A stretch of 64,000 nt of DNA. Origin: Salinibacterium sp. ZJ70 (GTDB lineage Bacteria > Actinomycetota > Actinomycetes > Actinomycetales > Microbacteriaceae). Under the pieces are notes generated by a model. The model had not been told where the DNA came from, did no database searches, and saw nothing but the letters and a program-made list of their open reading frames with translations. A program made the position numbers and the translations under genes. Shown here piece after piece: positions 45,317-55,800 of the stretch; positions within the stretch are counted from its first letter, which is position 1, and each line of letters opens with the position of its first letter. The stretch covers positions 1,426,001-1,490,000 of the forward strand of contig NZ_CP061770.1 of the NCBI RefSeq assembly GCF_011751865.2, given 5' to 3'.

Positions 45317-47983
45317 TCAGTGACCGGCGGCGTCCCAGTTGGGACCGGTGCCCAACTGCACCTCGAGCGGCACCGAGAGCTCCGCGGCTCCCGACATCCC
45401 CGAGGTGACGATCGCGGTGAGCGCGTCGAGCTCGCCCGGGGCCACCTCGAACACTAGCTCGTCGTGCACCTGCAGCAGCATCCGGGAGGCCATCTGACGA
45501 TCGCGCAAATCGGCGTCGATCGTGAGCATGGCGCGCTTGATGATGTCGGCGGCGGAGCCCTGGATGGGCGAGTTGAGCGCCTGACGCTCGGCGTTCTCCC
45601 GCAGCACCCGGTTGGTGGAGGTGAGATCCGAGAACGGGCGGCGGCGGCCGAAGATGGTGGTCGTGTAGCCGTCGACGCGCGCCTGCTCGACGACGCTGCG
45701 CAGGTAGTCGCGCACGGCGCCGAAGCGGGCGAAGTAGTCGGTCATGAGCGCTTTCGCCTCCGACACCTCGATGCGGAGCTGCTTGCTGAGCCCGAACGCG
45801 GAGAGGCCGTACGCGAGACCGTAGGACATCGCCTTGACCTTGGTGCGCATCTGCGGGGTGACATCCTCGGGTGCGACGCCGAAGATGCGCGAGCCGACGA
45901 AACGGTGGAGATCCTCACCGGAGCGGAAGGCTTCGATGAGCCCAGCATCTTCCGAGAGGTGCGCCATGATCCGCATCTCGATCTGCGAGTAGTCGGCGGT
46001 GAGGAGCGTCTCGAAGCCCTCGCCCGCGATGAAGCCCGAGCGCACCTCGCGGCCCACCTCGGTCTTGACGGGGATGTTCTGCAGGTTGGGGTCGTTGGAG
46101 GAGATGCGGCCGGTCGCGGAGGCCGTCTGCTCGTAGGTGGTGTGGATGCGGTCGTCGGGGCCGATCGCGGCCTGCAGGGTGTCGACGATCTGACGGATCT
46201 TGGTGGCGTCGCGGTGGGCCAGCAGAAGCTCCAGGAACGGATGCGGGTGCTGCTCCTGCAGATCGGCGAGAGCCTGCGCGTCGGTCGAGAAGCCGGTCTT
46301 GTTGGCGCGGGTCTTCGGCATGCCGAGCTGCTCGAAGAGCACCTCCTGCAGCTGCTTGGGCGAGCCGAGGTTCACCTCCCGGTCGATCTCGGCGTATGCC
46401 TTCTGCGCGATCTCCGCCGCCTGCGCGCCGAGGCGGCTCGACAGCTCCGCGAGCACGGGGCGATCGATCGTGATGCCCTGCAGCTCCATCCGCGCGAGCG
46501 CGGGCACGAGTGGCAGCTCGATGTCGCGCAGCACGGAGAGCGATCCGGGGTCGAGGCGCGACTCGAGCTCGCCCGCGAGGCGCAGCAGGTACCAGGCTTC
46601 GGTGGCGGGGCTGATCGCCTCGGTCTCGGGGACGAGCTGGCTGGGGTCGGGCTGGGGCAGCGTCTCGCCGAGGTAGTAGTAGACGAGGCCCGGCAGTCCG
46701 TCGGGCTTCGTGGCGGGGCGCAGCAGCCACGCGGCGATCGAGGTGTCGCCAGCGATGCCGGCGAGGCTGAGCCCGCTGCCGTCGAGCACCTTCAGCTGGC
46801 GCTTGGCGTCGTGCAGCACCTTGGGGGCGTCGCTCGCGAGCCAGGCTTCGAGGGCGGCGTAGTCGAGGCGACCAGACGCCCACGGCACCCACGCGCTCTC
46901 GGTGGCGCTCGCGATCCCGAACCCTTCGATCACTCCCCCGATGGTCGCGATCCGCAGCCCGAGCGGCTCGGTGCCGCCCTTCGACTGCGTGTTCAGCCAC
47001 TTCGCGAGCTCTTCGTCGACCATCGTGCGCACGACGGGCGTCTCGGCGGCGGCTGCCGCCTGCTCGGCCTCGACGATGCCCGCGTCGGCGGCGGCTCCCT
47101 CGATCTTGAGCACGCGGTCGAGCAGCGTGCGGAACTGGAGCCGGTCGAACACGGCACGCACCGCGGATGCGTCGAGCGGGCGGCGCTCGAGATCTGCGGG
47201 CCCGACGGGCAGCTCGACGTCGCGCAGGAGCCGGTTGAGCTTGCGGTTGCGGATCACGCGATCCTGCTGCTCGCGCAGGTTGTTGCCCACGACGCCCTTG
47301 ATCTCGTCCTGGTGCTTCAGCAGCTCGTGCACGTCGCCGTACTGCTGGATCCACTTGACGGCGGTCTTCTCGCCGACCTTGTCGACCCCCGGCAGGTTGT
47401 CGCTCGTCTCCCCGACGAGGGCCGCGATCTCGGGGTACTGCTCGGGGCGGATGCCGTAGCGCTCGATGACCGCCTCGGTGTCGTAGGTCTTGAGCTCGGA
47501 GACACCGCGCGCGTTCGGGTACAGCAGGGTAACGTTCTCGTCGACGAGCTGGATGGTGTCGCGGTCGCCCGAGACGACGAGCACACGGTATCCCTGCTCG
47601 GCGCCCTGGAGCGAGAGGGTCGCGAGGATGTCGTCGGCTTCGTAGTCCTCTTTCGAGATGGTGGTGATGTTCATGGCCGCGAGGGCCTCTTCGAGCAGCG
47701 GCACCTGGCCGATGAACTCGGGCGGCGTCTCGCCGCGGGTGCCCTTGTACTCGGGGTACTCGCGTGTGCGGAACGAGTAGCGCGAGATGTCGAACGCGAC
47801 GCCGATGTGGGTGGGCTTCTGCGTCTGCAGCAGGCCGAGAAGCATCGAGATGAAGCCGTGGATGGCGTTGGTGTGCTGGCCGTCGCGCGTCACGAAGCTG
47901 TCGACGGGCAGGGCGTAGAACGCGCGGAACGCGAGCGAATGTCCGTCGATGAGCAGAAGCGTAGGCTTTTCGGAGTCCGGCAC
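45317..47983 (-). CDS. polA: DNA polymerase I
   Basis: PolA (888 aa) fills gaps in repair and replaces RNA primers. The N-terminal 5'-3' exonuclease (FEN) domain includes LLIDGHSLAFRAFYALPVDSF (in part), VVSGDRDTIQLV and the helix-hairpin-helix GETSDNLPGVDKVGEKTA (in part). The middle domain lacks the acidic residues of a working 3'-5' exonuclease, as in mycobacteria. The polymerase domain has motif A DYSQIEMRIMAHLS near residue 663, KAMSYGLAYGLSAFGL (motif B region) and motif C QVHDELVFE. GTG 47983 is 7 bases after TAGGCT and has no ribosome-binding site; a longer frame upstream is ignored. Confidence 0.96.
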   Translation of the reverse strand: MPDSEKPTLLLIDGHSLAFRAFYALPVDSFVTRDGQHTNAIHGFISMLLGLLQTQKPTHIGVAFDISRYSFRTREYPEYKGTRGETPPEFIGQVPLLEEALAAMNITTISKEDYEADDILATLSLQGAEQGYRVLVVSGDRDTIQLVDENVTLLYPNARGVSELKTYDTEAVIERYGIRPEQYPEIAALVGETSDNLPGVDKVGEKTAVKWIQQYGDVHELLKHQDEIKGVVGNNLREQQDRVIRNRKLNRLLRDVELPVGPADLERRPLDASAVRAVFDRLQFRTLLDRVLKIEGAAADAGIVEAEQAAAAAETPVVRTMVDEELAKWLNTQSKGGTEPLGLRIATIGGVIEGFGIASATESAWVPWASGRLDYAALEAWLASDAPKVLHDAKRQLKVLDGSGLSLAGIAGDTSIAAWLLRPATKPDGLPGLVYYYLGETLPQPDPSQLVPETEAISPATEAWYLLRLAGELESRLDPGSLSVLRDIELPLVPALARMELQGITIDRPVLAELSSRLGAQAAEIAQKAYAEIDREVNLGSPKQLQEVLFEQLGMPKTRANKTGFSTDAQALADLQEQHPHPFLELLLAHRDATKIRQIVDTLQAAIGPDDRIHTTYEQTASATGRISSNDPNLQNIPVKTEVGREVRSGFIAGEGFETLLTADYSQIEMRIMAHLSEDAGLIEAFRSGEDLHRFVGSRIFGVAPEDVTPQMRTKVKAMSYGLAYGLSAFGLSKQLRIEVSEAKALMTDYFARFGAVRDYLRSVVEQARVDGYTTTIFGRRRPFSDLTSTNRVLRENAERQALNSPIQGSAADIIKRAMLTIDADLRDRQMASRMLLQVHDELVFEVAPGELDALTAIVTSGMSGAAELSVPLEVQLGTGPNWDAAGH

Positions 47984-47990
47984 GAGGCCC

Positions 47991-47996
47991 AGCCTA
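47991..47996 (-). promoter_or_regulatory. -10 box of polA
   Basis: TAGGCT (47996-47991) is followed by GGGCCTC and GTG 47983, a leaderless arrangement with a GTG start. Confidence 0.5.
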
Positions 47997-48036
47997 CCTA
48001 TCGGTGCCGACACCCGACCGACCCGATGGAGTGCCC

Positions 48037-48465
48037 ATGGTGAAGCTGCCGTCCGACCTCGACCCCGAACTCGTCGCCCGCATCGGCGACACCGCAGGCG
48101 GTGAGCTGGCCCGCAAGATGGGCATCGAGTTCCTGGAGCTGTCGGCCGAGTTCTCGCTCGCCCGCATGCCCGTCGAGGGCAATCGCCAGGTGGTCGGACT
48201 GCTGCATGGCGGTGCACACGTCGTGCTCGGCGAGTCGCTCGGTTCGCTCTCGTCGGCGATCCACGCGGGCCCCGGCCGTTATGCGGTGGGTATCGAGATC
48301 AACGCCACCCACAGCCGTTCGGTGACCGAAGGCTGGGTCACGGGCACGTGCACCGCGCTCGTGCTCGGCCGCACGCTGTGCACCCACGAGATCGTCATGA
48401 CGGATGACGAGGGACGCCGTCTCTCGACGGTGCGGATGACGAACTACCTGCGCGACCGCGTCTGA
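48037..48465 (+). CDS. Hotdog-fold acyl-CoA thioesterase (PaaI-like)
   Basis: The 142-aa protein is a hotdog-fold thioesterase of the PaaI/YbgC-like type. The family pattern VGLLHGGAHVVLGESLGSLS near residue 49 (in part) has the conserved Gly-Gly and Glu, and a second strand region reads GIEINATHSRSVTEGWVTG (in part). It likely hydrolyses an aryl- or acyl-CoA; the substrate is not shown. GGAG lies 6 bases before ATG 48037. It is divergent from polA. Confidence 0.85.
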   Translation: MVKLPSDLDPELVARIGDTAGGELARKMGIEFLELSAEFSLARMPVEGNRQVVGLLHGGAHVVLGESLGSLSSAIHAGPGRYAVGIEINATHSRSVTEGWVTGTCTALVLGRTLCTHEIVMTDDEGRRLSTVRMTNYLRDRV

Positions 48466-48492
48466 GTCGCGCGGCTTCTCCGCTGACACGCG

Positions 48493-48524
48493 AAGGGCCC
48501 CCGGTGAGTGAACCGGGGGCCTTT
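48493..48524. terminator. Bidirectional terminator between the thioesterase gene and pdtaR
   Basis: AAGGGCCCCCGGT (48493-48505) and ACCGGGGGCCTTT (48512-48524) pair over 13 positions with one G-U and a 6-base loop. The A and T runs at the ends serve as short U tracts on either strand. Confidence 0.85.
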
Positions 48525-48541
48525 CGACGAGCTGGAGGTCG

Positions 48542-49147
48542 TTACTTCTTGGGCGCGAGCTGGTCGATGATCGCCTGAGCGACATCGTGCATGGTGAGGC
48601 GGCGGTCCATCGACGCCTTCTGGATCCAGCGGAACGCCTCGGGTTCGGTGAGGCCCATCTTCTCGTTGAGGAGGCCCTTCGCGCGGTCGACGAGCTTGCG
48701 AGTCTCGAAGCGCTCGACCATGTCGGCGACCTCGGCCTCGAGGGTGACGATCTGCTGGTAGCGGCTGAGGGCGATCTCGATCGCGGGCAGGAGGTCGTTC
48801 GGGGTGAACGGCTTCACGACGTAGGCGAGGGCACCGGCCTCCGACGCGCGCTCCACGAGCTCCTTCTGGCTGAACGCCGTGAGGAGCACGACCGGTGCGA
48901 TGTGGTTCTTGGTGAGGCGCTCAGCAGCCGAGATGCCGTCGAGCTGCGGCATCTTGACATCCATGACGACCAGGTCGGGGCGCAGCTCGGTGGCGAGGGC
49001 CACTGCCGTCTCGCCGTCACCGGCCTCTCCGACGACATCGAATCCGTTGTCGCGCAGAATCTCGACGATGTCCATGCGGATCAGCGACTCGTCCTCCGCG
49101 ACGACGACGCGGCGGGGGGCGCTGGGGGTTGCTTCCGTCTCACTCAC
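48542..49147 (-). CDS. pdtaR: PdtaR-type response regulator with ANTAR RNA-binding domain
   Basis: The 201-aa protein pairs a receiver domain with an ANTAR domain. The phosphorylated aspartate is Asp63 in MDVKMPQLDG, with acidic Asp19-Glu20 and Lys near 113 (VVKPFTPNDL). The ANTAR three-helix domain includes VDRAKGLLNEKMGLTEPEAF (in part) and DVAQAIIDQ. It is the mycobacterial PdtaR type, whose partner kinase PdtaS is not in this window. Phosphorylation would let it bind paired RNA hexaloop stems and stop premature termination. GTG 49147 is 6 bases after TAGGAT; TTG 49153 is also in frame. Confidence 0.93.
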   Translation of the reverse strand: MSETEATPSAPRRVVVAEDESLIRMDIVEILRDNGFDVVGEAGDGETAVALATELRPDLVVMDVKMPQLDGISAAERLTKNHIAPVVLLTAFSQKELVERASEAGALAYVVKPFTPNDLLPAIEIALSRYQQIVTLEAEVADMVERFETRKLVDRAKGLLNEKMGLTEPEAFRWIQKASMDRRLTMHDVAQAIIDQLAPKK

Positions 49148-49153
49148 CCTCAA

Positions 49154-49159
49154 ATCCTA
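49154..49159 (-). promoter_or_regulatory. -10 box of pdtaR
   Basis: TAGGAT (49159-49154) is followed by TTGAGG and GTG 49147, a leaderless arrangement. Confidence 0.45.
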
Positions 49160-49204
49160 CGGTAACGTCGAAGCGTTGCGGTCAGGTGGCCGCGCAACGC
49201 ACCT

Positions 49205-49290
49205 GCCGGTGTGGCGGAATGGTAGACGCGCCCGACTCAAAATCGGTTGTCCGAGAGGACGTGTGGGTTCGAGTCCCACCACCGGTACCA
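49205..49290 (+). tRNA. tRNA-Leu (anticodon CAA)
   Basis: The 86-base sequence folds as a class II tRNA. Acceptor GCCGGTG pairs with CACCGGT (the first pair is G-U), the D-arm begins GCGGAATGGTAGACGC, the anticodon loop is CTCAAAA (anticodon CAA), the long variable arm is TGTCC-GAGA-GGACG, the T-arm has GGGTTCGAGTCCC, and the CCA end is encoded. It reads UUG leucine codons, which are rare in such GC-rich genes. An 8-bp hairpin lies immediately upstream. Confidence 0.97.
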
Positions 49291-49360
49291 CGCACAGCCG
49301 TGGTCATTGGCGATGTCGTTGATGATCAGATCGTGGTTGACGTTGAGGCGTCCGCCGCCG

Positions 49361-49594
49361 TCAGTGCGCTCGTTCCAGGAAGGCGATCCGCCGCGAGAGC
49401 TGGTCTTCGGCAGCGTGAAGCGGCAGAGCTGAGGCCCAGCGAGCCATGGCGATCTCCACGCCATCCGCCTCCGAGAGAGAGCCCTGCTCGTGCCCGACCC
49501 GCAGCACGTCCAGGTCGAGGTGCTCGTGGGCCACCGCACACAGCAGCGCGCTGCGGTCGATGTCGGCGGCAGGGTCCTGACCGCTATCCCCCAC
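49361..49594 (-). CDS. Small hypothetical protein
   Basis: A 77-aa protein from GTG 49594, which has GGAGG 5 bases before it inside the end of the upstream gene. The sequence is acidic and Ala-rich with no membrane segment; a helical second half reads EADGVEIAMARWASALPLH and ends RRIAFLERAH. I do not recognise a family. Support is the ribosome-binding site, the overlap with the preceding small gene and normal codon use; ATG 49612 is an alternative start. Confidence 0.5.
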   Translation of the reverse strand: MGDSGQDPAADIDRSALLCAVAHEHLDLDVLRVGHEQGSLSEADGVEIAMARWASALPLHAAEDQLSRRIAFLERAH

Positions 49595-49760
49595 CGTCAC
49601 CTCCGCCGGCATCGGCCCCGTCGATGATCATCTGCAGGTCAGGGGTGTTGGTGGTTCCCGGATCCGACGGGCGTGGGCGCAGGAACGTGGCGAGCGCGAT
49701 CGCACCTCCGAGAATCGCGAGGAGGAACACCCCCAAGCCGATGACGATCGATGCGCTCAT
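49584..49760 (-). CDS. Single-span small membrane protein
   Basis: A 58-aa protein that starts MSASIVIGLGVFLLAILGGA and continues IALATFL, a single N-terminal membrane helix, then a basic-proline RPRPSDPGTTN stretch and an acidic Gly-rich tail ending in GGGDGGG. The family is unknown. ATG 49760 is 6 bases after TAGCCT, which supports it as a real, leaderless gene. Its end overlaps the next small gene by 11 bases. Confidence 0.6.
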   Translation of the reverse strand: MSASIVIGLGVFLLAILGGAIALATFLRPRPSDPGTTNTPDLQMIIDGADAGGGDGGG

Positions 49761-49766
49761 GGCGTG

Positions 49767-49772
49767 AGGCTA
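49767..49772 (-). promoter_or_regulatory. -10 box of the 58-aa membrane protein gene
   Basis: TAGCCT (49772-49767) is followed by CACGCC and ATG 49760. Confidence 0.4.
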
Positions 49773-49820
49773 GCTCATGGTCGTGCGATCGCACTACGGC
49801 GCGCGTCCGCCGGAGACGAC

Positions 49821-49854
49821 GCGAGGCGCCACCCCCGAAGGGATGGCGCCTCGC
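49821..49854 (-). terminator. Terminator of pyk
   Basis: GCGAGGCGCCA (49821-49831) and TGGCGCCTCGC (49844-49854) form an 11-bp perfect stem, with CCC/GGG inside continuing towards a CGAA loop. It begins 15 bases after the pyk stop in the direction of transcription. Confidence 0.85.
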
Positions 49855-49868
49855 GTGCGACAGAGTGC

Positions 49869-51326
49869 TCAGTCGGCGTGGTCGCCGGTCTCCCACACAG
49901 GGGTGACCTTGTTGATGGCGTCGCCGATCGTGTGCACACGGATGTCGTTGGTCGAGCCGGGGATTCCGGGAGGGGAACCCGAGATCACGACGACCTTGTC
50001 GCCGATCGAGACGAGCTCCTTCTCGAGGAGGATCCGGTCGACCTGCTTGAACATCTCGTCGGTGTGCGACACGCGGTCGACGGTGAACGACTCGATGCCC
50101 CACGTGAGGTTCATACGACGGCGGATCGCCTCATCCGGCGTGAACGCCTTCATGGGGATCGCGCCGCGCAGACGCGACATGCGGCGGGCCGAGTCGCCCG
50201 ACTCGGTGAACACGCACACGAACTTCGCCTGGACGAAGTCAGCGACCTCGGCTGCGGCGAGCGTGATGGCGCCACCCTGGGTGCGGGGCTTGGTGCCGAG
50301 CGGCGCGATGCGCTCGAGACCGTGCTCCTCGGTCGACGCGATGATGCGCGCCATCGTCTGCACGGTGACGACGGGGTACTCGCCAACGCTCGTCTCGCCC
50401 GAGAGCATGACCGCGTCCGCGCCGTCGAGAACGGCGTTTGCGACGTCGGATGCCTCGGCGCGGGTCGGAACCGGCGAATGCGTCATCGACTCGAGCATCT
50501 GCGTCGCCACGATGACGGGCTTCGCCATGCGGCGGCAGAGCTCGACGGCGCGCTTCTGCACAACCGGCACCGCCTCGAGCGGCAGCTCCACGGCGAGGTC
50601 GCCACGCGCCACCATGATGCCGTCGAAGGCGTCGATGATCTCGTCGAGGGCATCGACAGCCTGCGGCTTCTCGATCTTGGCGATGACAGGGATCTTGCGT
50701 CCCTCTTCGGCCATGATCTCGTGCACGCGGCTGATGTCACGGGCGTCGCGGACGAACGACAGCGCGATGTAGTCGGCGCCGAGCTTCAGACCCCAGCGGA
50801 GGTCGTCCTCGTCCTTCTCCGACAGCGCAGGCACGTTGACGGCCACGCCCGGGAGGTTGATGCCCTTGTTGTTCGACACGGGGCCGGCGACGATGACCTC
50901 GGTGCGCACACGCACACCGTCGGTGTCGAGCACCTGCACCTTGACCTTGCCGTCGTCGATGAGGAGGAAGTCGCCCGCGTTCACATCCTGCGGGAGGCCC
51001 TTGAACGTCGTTCCGACGAGCTCCTTCGTGCCGGGCACGTCTTCGGTCGTGATGGTGAAGATGTCCCCGACCGCGAGGTCGTGGGGCCCGTCGGCGAACT
51101 TCCCGAGGCGGATCTTCGGCCCCTGGAGGTCGACGAGCACCGCGACGGGCTGGCCGGCGTCAGCCGCAGCGCGACGGACGTTGGCGTAGACCTCCTCGTG
51201 CACCTCGTATGTGCCGTGGCTCAGGTTCATGCGGGCGACGTTGACGCCTGCCTCGATGATGGCCCGGAGGTTCTCGTAGCTCGACGTGGCGGGTCCCAAC
51301 GTCGCGACGATCTTAGCTCGTCTCAT
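49869..51326 (-). CDS. pyk: Pyruvate kinase
   Basis: Pyk (485 aa) converts phosphoenolpyruvate and ADP to pyruvate and ATP. It begins MRRAKIVATLGPATSSYEN and has ARMNLSHGTYE near residue 34, the catalytic lysine and metal region VIAKIEKPQAVDALDEI near 222, MVARGDLAVELP near 245, and the ATQMLESMT segment near 282. The C-terminal allosteric domain is present. AAGGA lies 5 bases before the ATG. It is downstream of gltD on the same strand but has its own leader. Confidence 0.97.
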   Translation of the reverse strand: MRRAKIVATLGPATSSYENLRAIIEAGVNVARMNLSHGTYEVHEEVYANVRRAAADAGQPVAVLVDLQGPKIRLGKFADGPHDLAVGDIFTITTEDVPGTKELVGTTFKGLPQDVNAGDFLLIDDGKVKVQVLDTDGVRVRTEVIVAGPVSNNKGINLPGVAVNVPALSEKDEDDLRWGLKLGADYIALSFVRDARDISRVHEIMAEEGRKIPVIAKIEKPQAVDALDEIIDAFDGIMVARGDLAVELPLEAVPVVQKRAVELCRRMAKPVIVATQMLESMTHSPVPTRAEASDVANAVLDGADAVMLSGETSVGEYPVVTVQTMARIIASTEEHGLERIAPLGTKPRTQGGAITLAAAEVADFVQAKFVCVFTESGDSARRMSRLRGAIPMKAFTPDEAIRRRMNLTWGIESFTVDRVSHTDEMFKQVDRILLEKELVSIGDKVVVISGSPPGIPGSTNDIRVHTIGDAINKVTPVWETGDHAD

Positions 51327-51381
51327 TATTCCTTCAGTGTTCGGATGTGGTGGTGGTCTGGGGGCGGGTGAGTCCGAAGAC

Positions 51382-52839
<1,458 letters not shown>

Positions 52840-52842
52840 CTG

Positions 52843-55800
52843 TCAGCCTCCCGTCACTTCGAGGATGCGACCCCAGACGACATCGCCGTCCGGATCGAGC
52901 CCCTCGTCCGCCGCAGCGCGGCGCGTCTCGAGCACCGCCGCGTAGTCACGCGGAAGCACCTTCACGAACTTGCTCATGGTCTCGTCGGCGTTCTCGAGCA
53001 TGCGCTTCGCGAGAGCCGAACCGGTCTCCGCGAGGTGCTTCTCAAGCAGATCGGTGAGGATCTCGATGTCCGCCGATTCGAGGGGCAGCAGCGAGAGCTC
53101 GCCCGAGGCGAGCGAGTCGCGGTTGACCCGCTCGGGGCGAAGGTCGTACACGTACGCCGTGCCGCCCGACATTCCCGCACCGAGGTTGCGTCCGGTGCCG
53201 CCGAGGATCACGGCGAGTCCGCCGGTCATGTACTCGAGGGCGTGGTCGCCGACGCCTTCCACGACCGCAGTGGCTCCGGAGTTGCGCACCAGGAACCGCT
53301 CGCCCACGATGCCGCGGATGAACATCGAGCCCTGTGTAGCGCCGTAGCCGATCACGTTGCCCGCGATCACGTTGCGCTCAGCGGCGAACACCGCGCCCCG
53401 CGGCGGGCGCACGACGATCTTGCCGCCCGAGAGCCCCTTGCCGACGTAGTCGTTCGAGTCGCCTTCGAGACGCAGCGTGATGCCGTTGGGCATGAACGCT
53501 CCGAGCGACTGGCCTGCGGCGCCGCGGAGCGTCACCTGGATGGTGCCGTCCGGCAGCCCGTGCTGGCCGTATCGCTTCGTGATCTCGTGGCCGAGCATCG
53601 TGCCGACAGCACGCTCGGTGTTCTGGATCTCGAGTTCGAGCTCGATCGGCGTGCCGTTCTCGAGCGCGTCCTTCGTGAGTTCGATGAGCTTGCGGTCGAA
53701 GTGCTCGTCGAGCTCGTGGTCCTGCTCGCGACGGTTGGTGCGGGGCTCGTCCTCGGCGAACGTCGGTCCCTGCAGGACGGGAGTGAGGTCGAGTCCGTCG
53801 GCCTTCCAGTGCGAGATCGCACGGTCGACATCCAGCAGCTCGGTGTGACCGATGAGCTCGTCGAGCGAGCGGAAGCCGAGCTCCGCGAGGTACTCCCGCA
53901 CCTCCTGCGCCAGGAACTCGAAGAACGTCTCCACGAACTCGGGCTTGCCGGTGAAGCGCTCACGCAGCTCGGGGTTCTGCGTCGCGACGCCCACGGGGCA
54001 GGTGTCGAGGTGGCAGACGCGCATCAGGATGCAGCCGGAGACGACGAGCGGCGCCGTCGCGAATCCGTACTCCTCAGCGCCGAGCAGTGCGGCGATGATG
54101 ACGTCGCGGCCGGTCTTCATCTGGCCGTCGACCTGCACCACCACGCGGTCGCGCATGCCGTTGAGCATGAGCGTCTGCTGCGTCTCGGCGAGGCCGATCT
54201 CCCACGGAGTGCCGGCGTGCTTGAGCGAGTTGAGCGGCGAGGCGCCGGTTCCGCCGTCGTGGCCCGAGACGAGCACGACGTCGGCGAGAGCCTTCGTCAC
54301 ACCCGCGGCGACCGCTCCGATGCCCGACTGGCTCACGAGCTTGACGTGCACGCGGGCCTCCGGGTTCGCGCGCTTGACGTCGAAGATGAGCTGCTTGAGA
54401 TCCTCGATCGAGTAGATGTCGTGGTGCGGCGGCGGCGAGATGAGGCCGACACCGGGCGTGCCGCCACGCGTGCGGGCGACCCACGGGTACACCTTCTGCG
54501 GAGGCAGCTGGCCACCCTCGCCGGGCTTCGCGCCCTGCGCCATCTTGATCTGGATGTCGGTGGCGTGCGTGAGGTACATGCTCGTGACACCGAAGCGACC
54601 GGATGCGACCTGCTTGATGCGGCTGCGGCGCTCGGGGTCGAGCAGGCGCTCGATGTCCTCGCCACCCTCACCCGTGTTGGAGCGACCGCCGATGCGGTTC
54701 ATGGCGATCGCGAGGGTCTCGTGCGCCTCCTGCGAGATCGAGCCGTAGCTCATCGCGCCGGTGTTGAAGCGCGAGATGATCGCGGAGATCGGCTCGACCT
54801 CGTCGAGCGGAACCGGCGGGCGCTCCCCCGTCTTGAGAGCGAACAGACCGCGCAGCGTCATGAGACGCTCCGCCTGCTCATCCACCGACTTCGTGTACTC
54901 GCGGAAGACATCGAAGCGACGCGTCCGCGTGGAGTGCTGCAGCTTGAACACCGTCTCGGGACTGAACAGGTGCGGCGGCCCCTCGCGACGCCACTGGTAC
55001 TCACCGCCGGTCGCGAGGTTCTCGTGCACGCGCTCGCCCGGGTTCTCGGGGTAGGCGCTCGTGTGGCGCACGAGGTTCTCTTCGGAGATGACGTCCATGC
55101 CCACACCGCCGAGCACGGTGCGCGTGCCGGTGAAGTAGCGGTCGATGAACTCCTGGTCGAGGCCGATCGCTTCGAAGGCCTGGGCGCCCGCGTACGAGCC
55201 CACGACCGAGATGCCCATCTTCGACATGATCTTCAGGACGCCCTTGCCGAGCGCCTTGATGACGTTCTTGACGGCCTTCTCGGGCGTGACGCCTTCGATC
55301 ATGCCGCTCGTGACGAGCAGCTCAGCAGTCTCCATCGCCAGGTACGGGTTGATGGCTGCCGCACCGTAGCCGATGAGCAGCGCGGCGTGGTGCACCTCGC
55401 GGGCGTCACCGGTCTCGACGATGATGCCGACCCGCATGCGGGTCTCCTGGCGGATCAGGTGGTGGTGCACCGCCGCGAGCATGAGCAGCGACGGGATGGG
55501 CGCGAGGTCCTTGTTGGAGTGGCGATCCGAGAGCACCAGGAACTGCGCTCCCGCTGCAACCGCCTCGTCCGCCTCGGCGCAGAGCTCGTCGAGGCGCTCC
55601 GCCATCGCGTGCGGGCCGCGGTCGAACCGGTAGAGGCCCTTGAGCGTGTGGGTGAGCTTCAGACCATCCGACTGCCCGAGGCGCACGATCTTCGCGAGCT
55701 CATCGTTGTCGATCACCGGGAAGTCGAGCACGATCTGACGCGCGTGCTCCGGGCCGGAGGCGAGCAGGTTCGCCGCCGGGCCGACGCCGACGCGCATCGA

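Noticed and set aside
45464..48043. An 859-codon plus-strand frame opposite polA
   Set aside because: Composition artefact of the polA third-position GC bias; no motifs.
49237..49539. A minus-strand frame of 100 codons covering tRNA-Leu
   Set aside because: Its end, with WWDSNPHVLSDNRF, is the well-known false peptide read from the complement of a tRNA-Leu.
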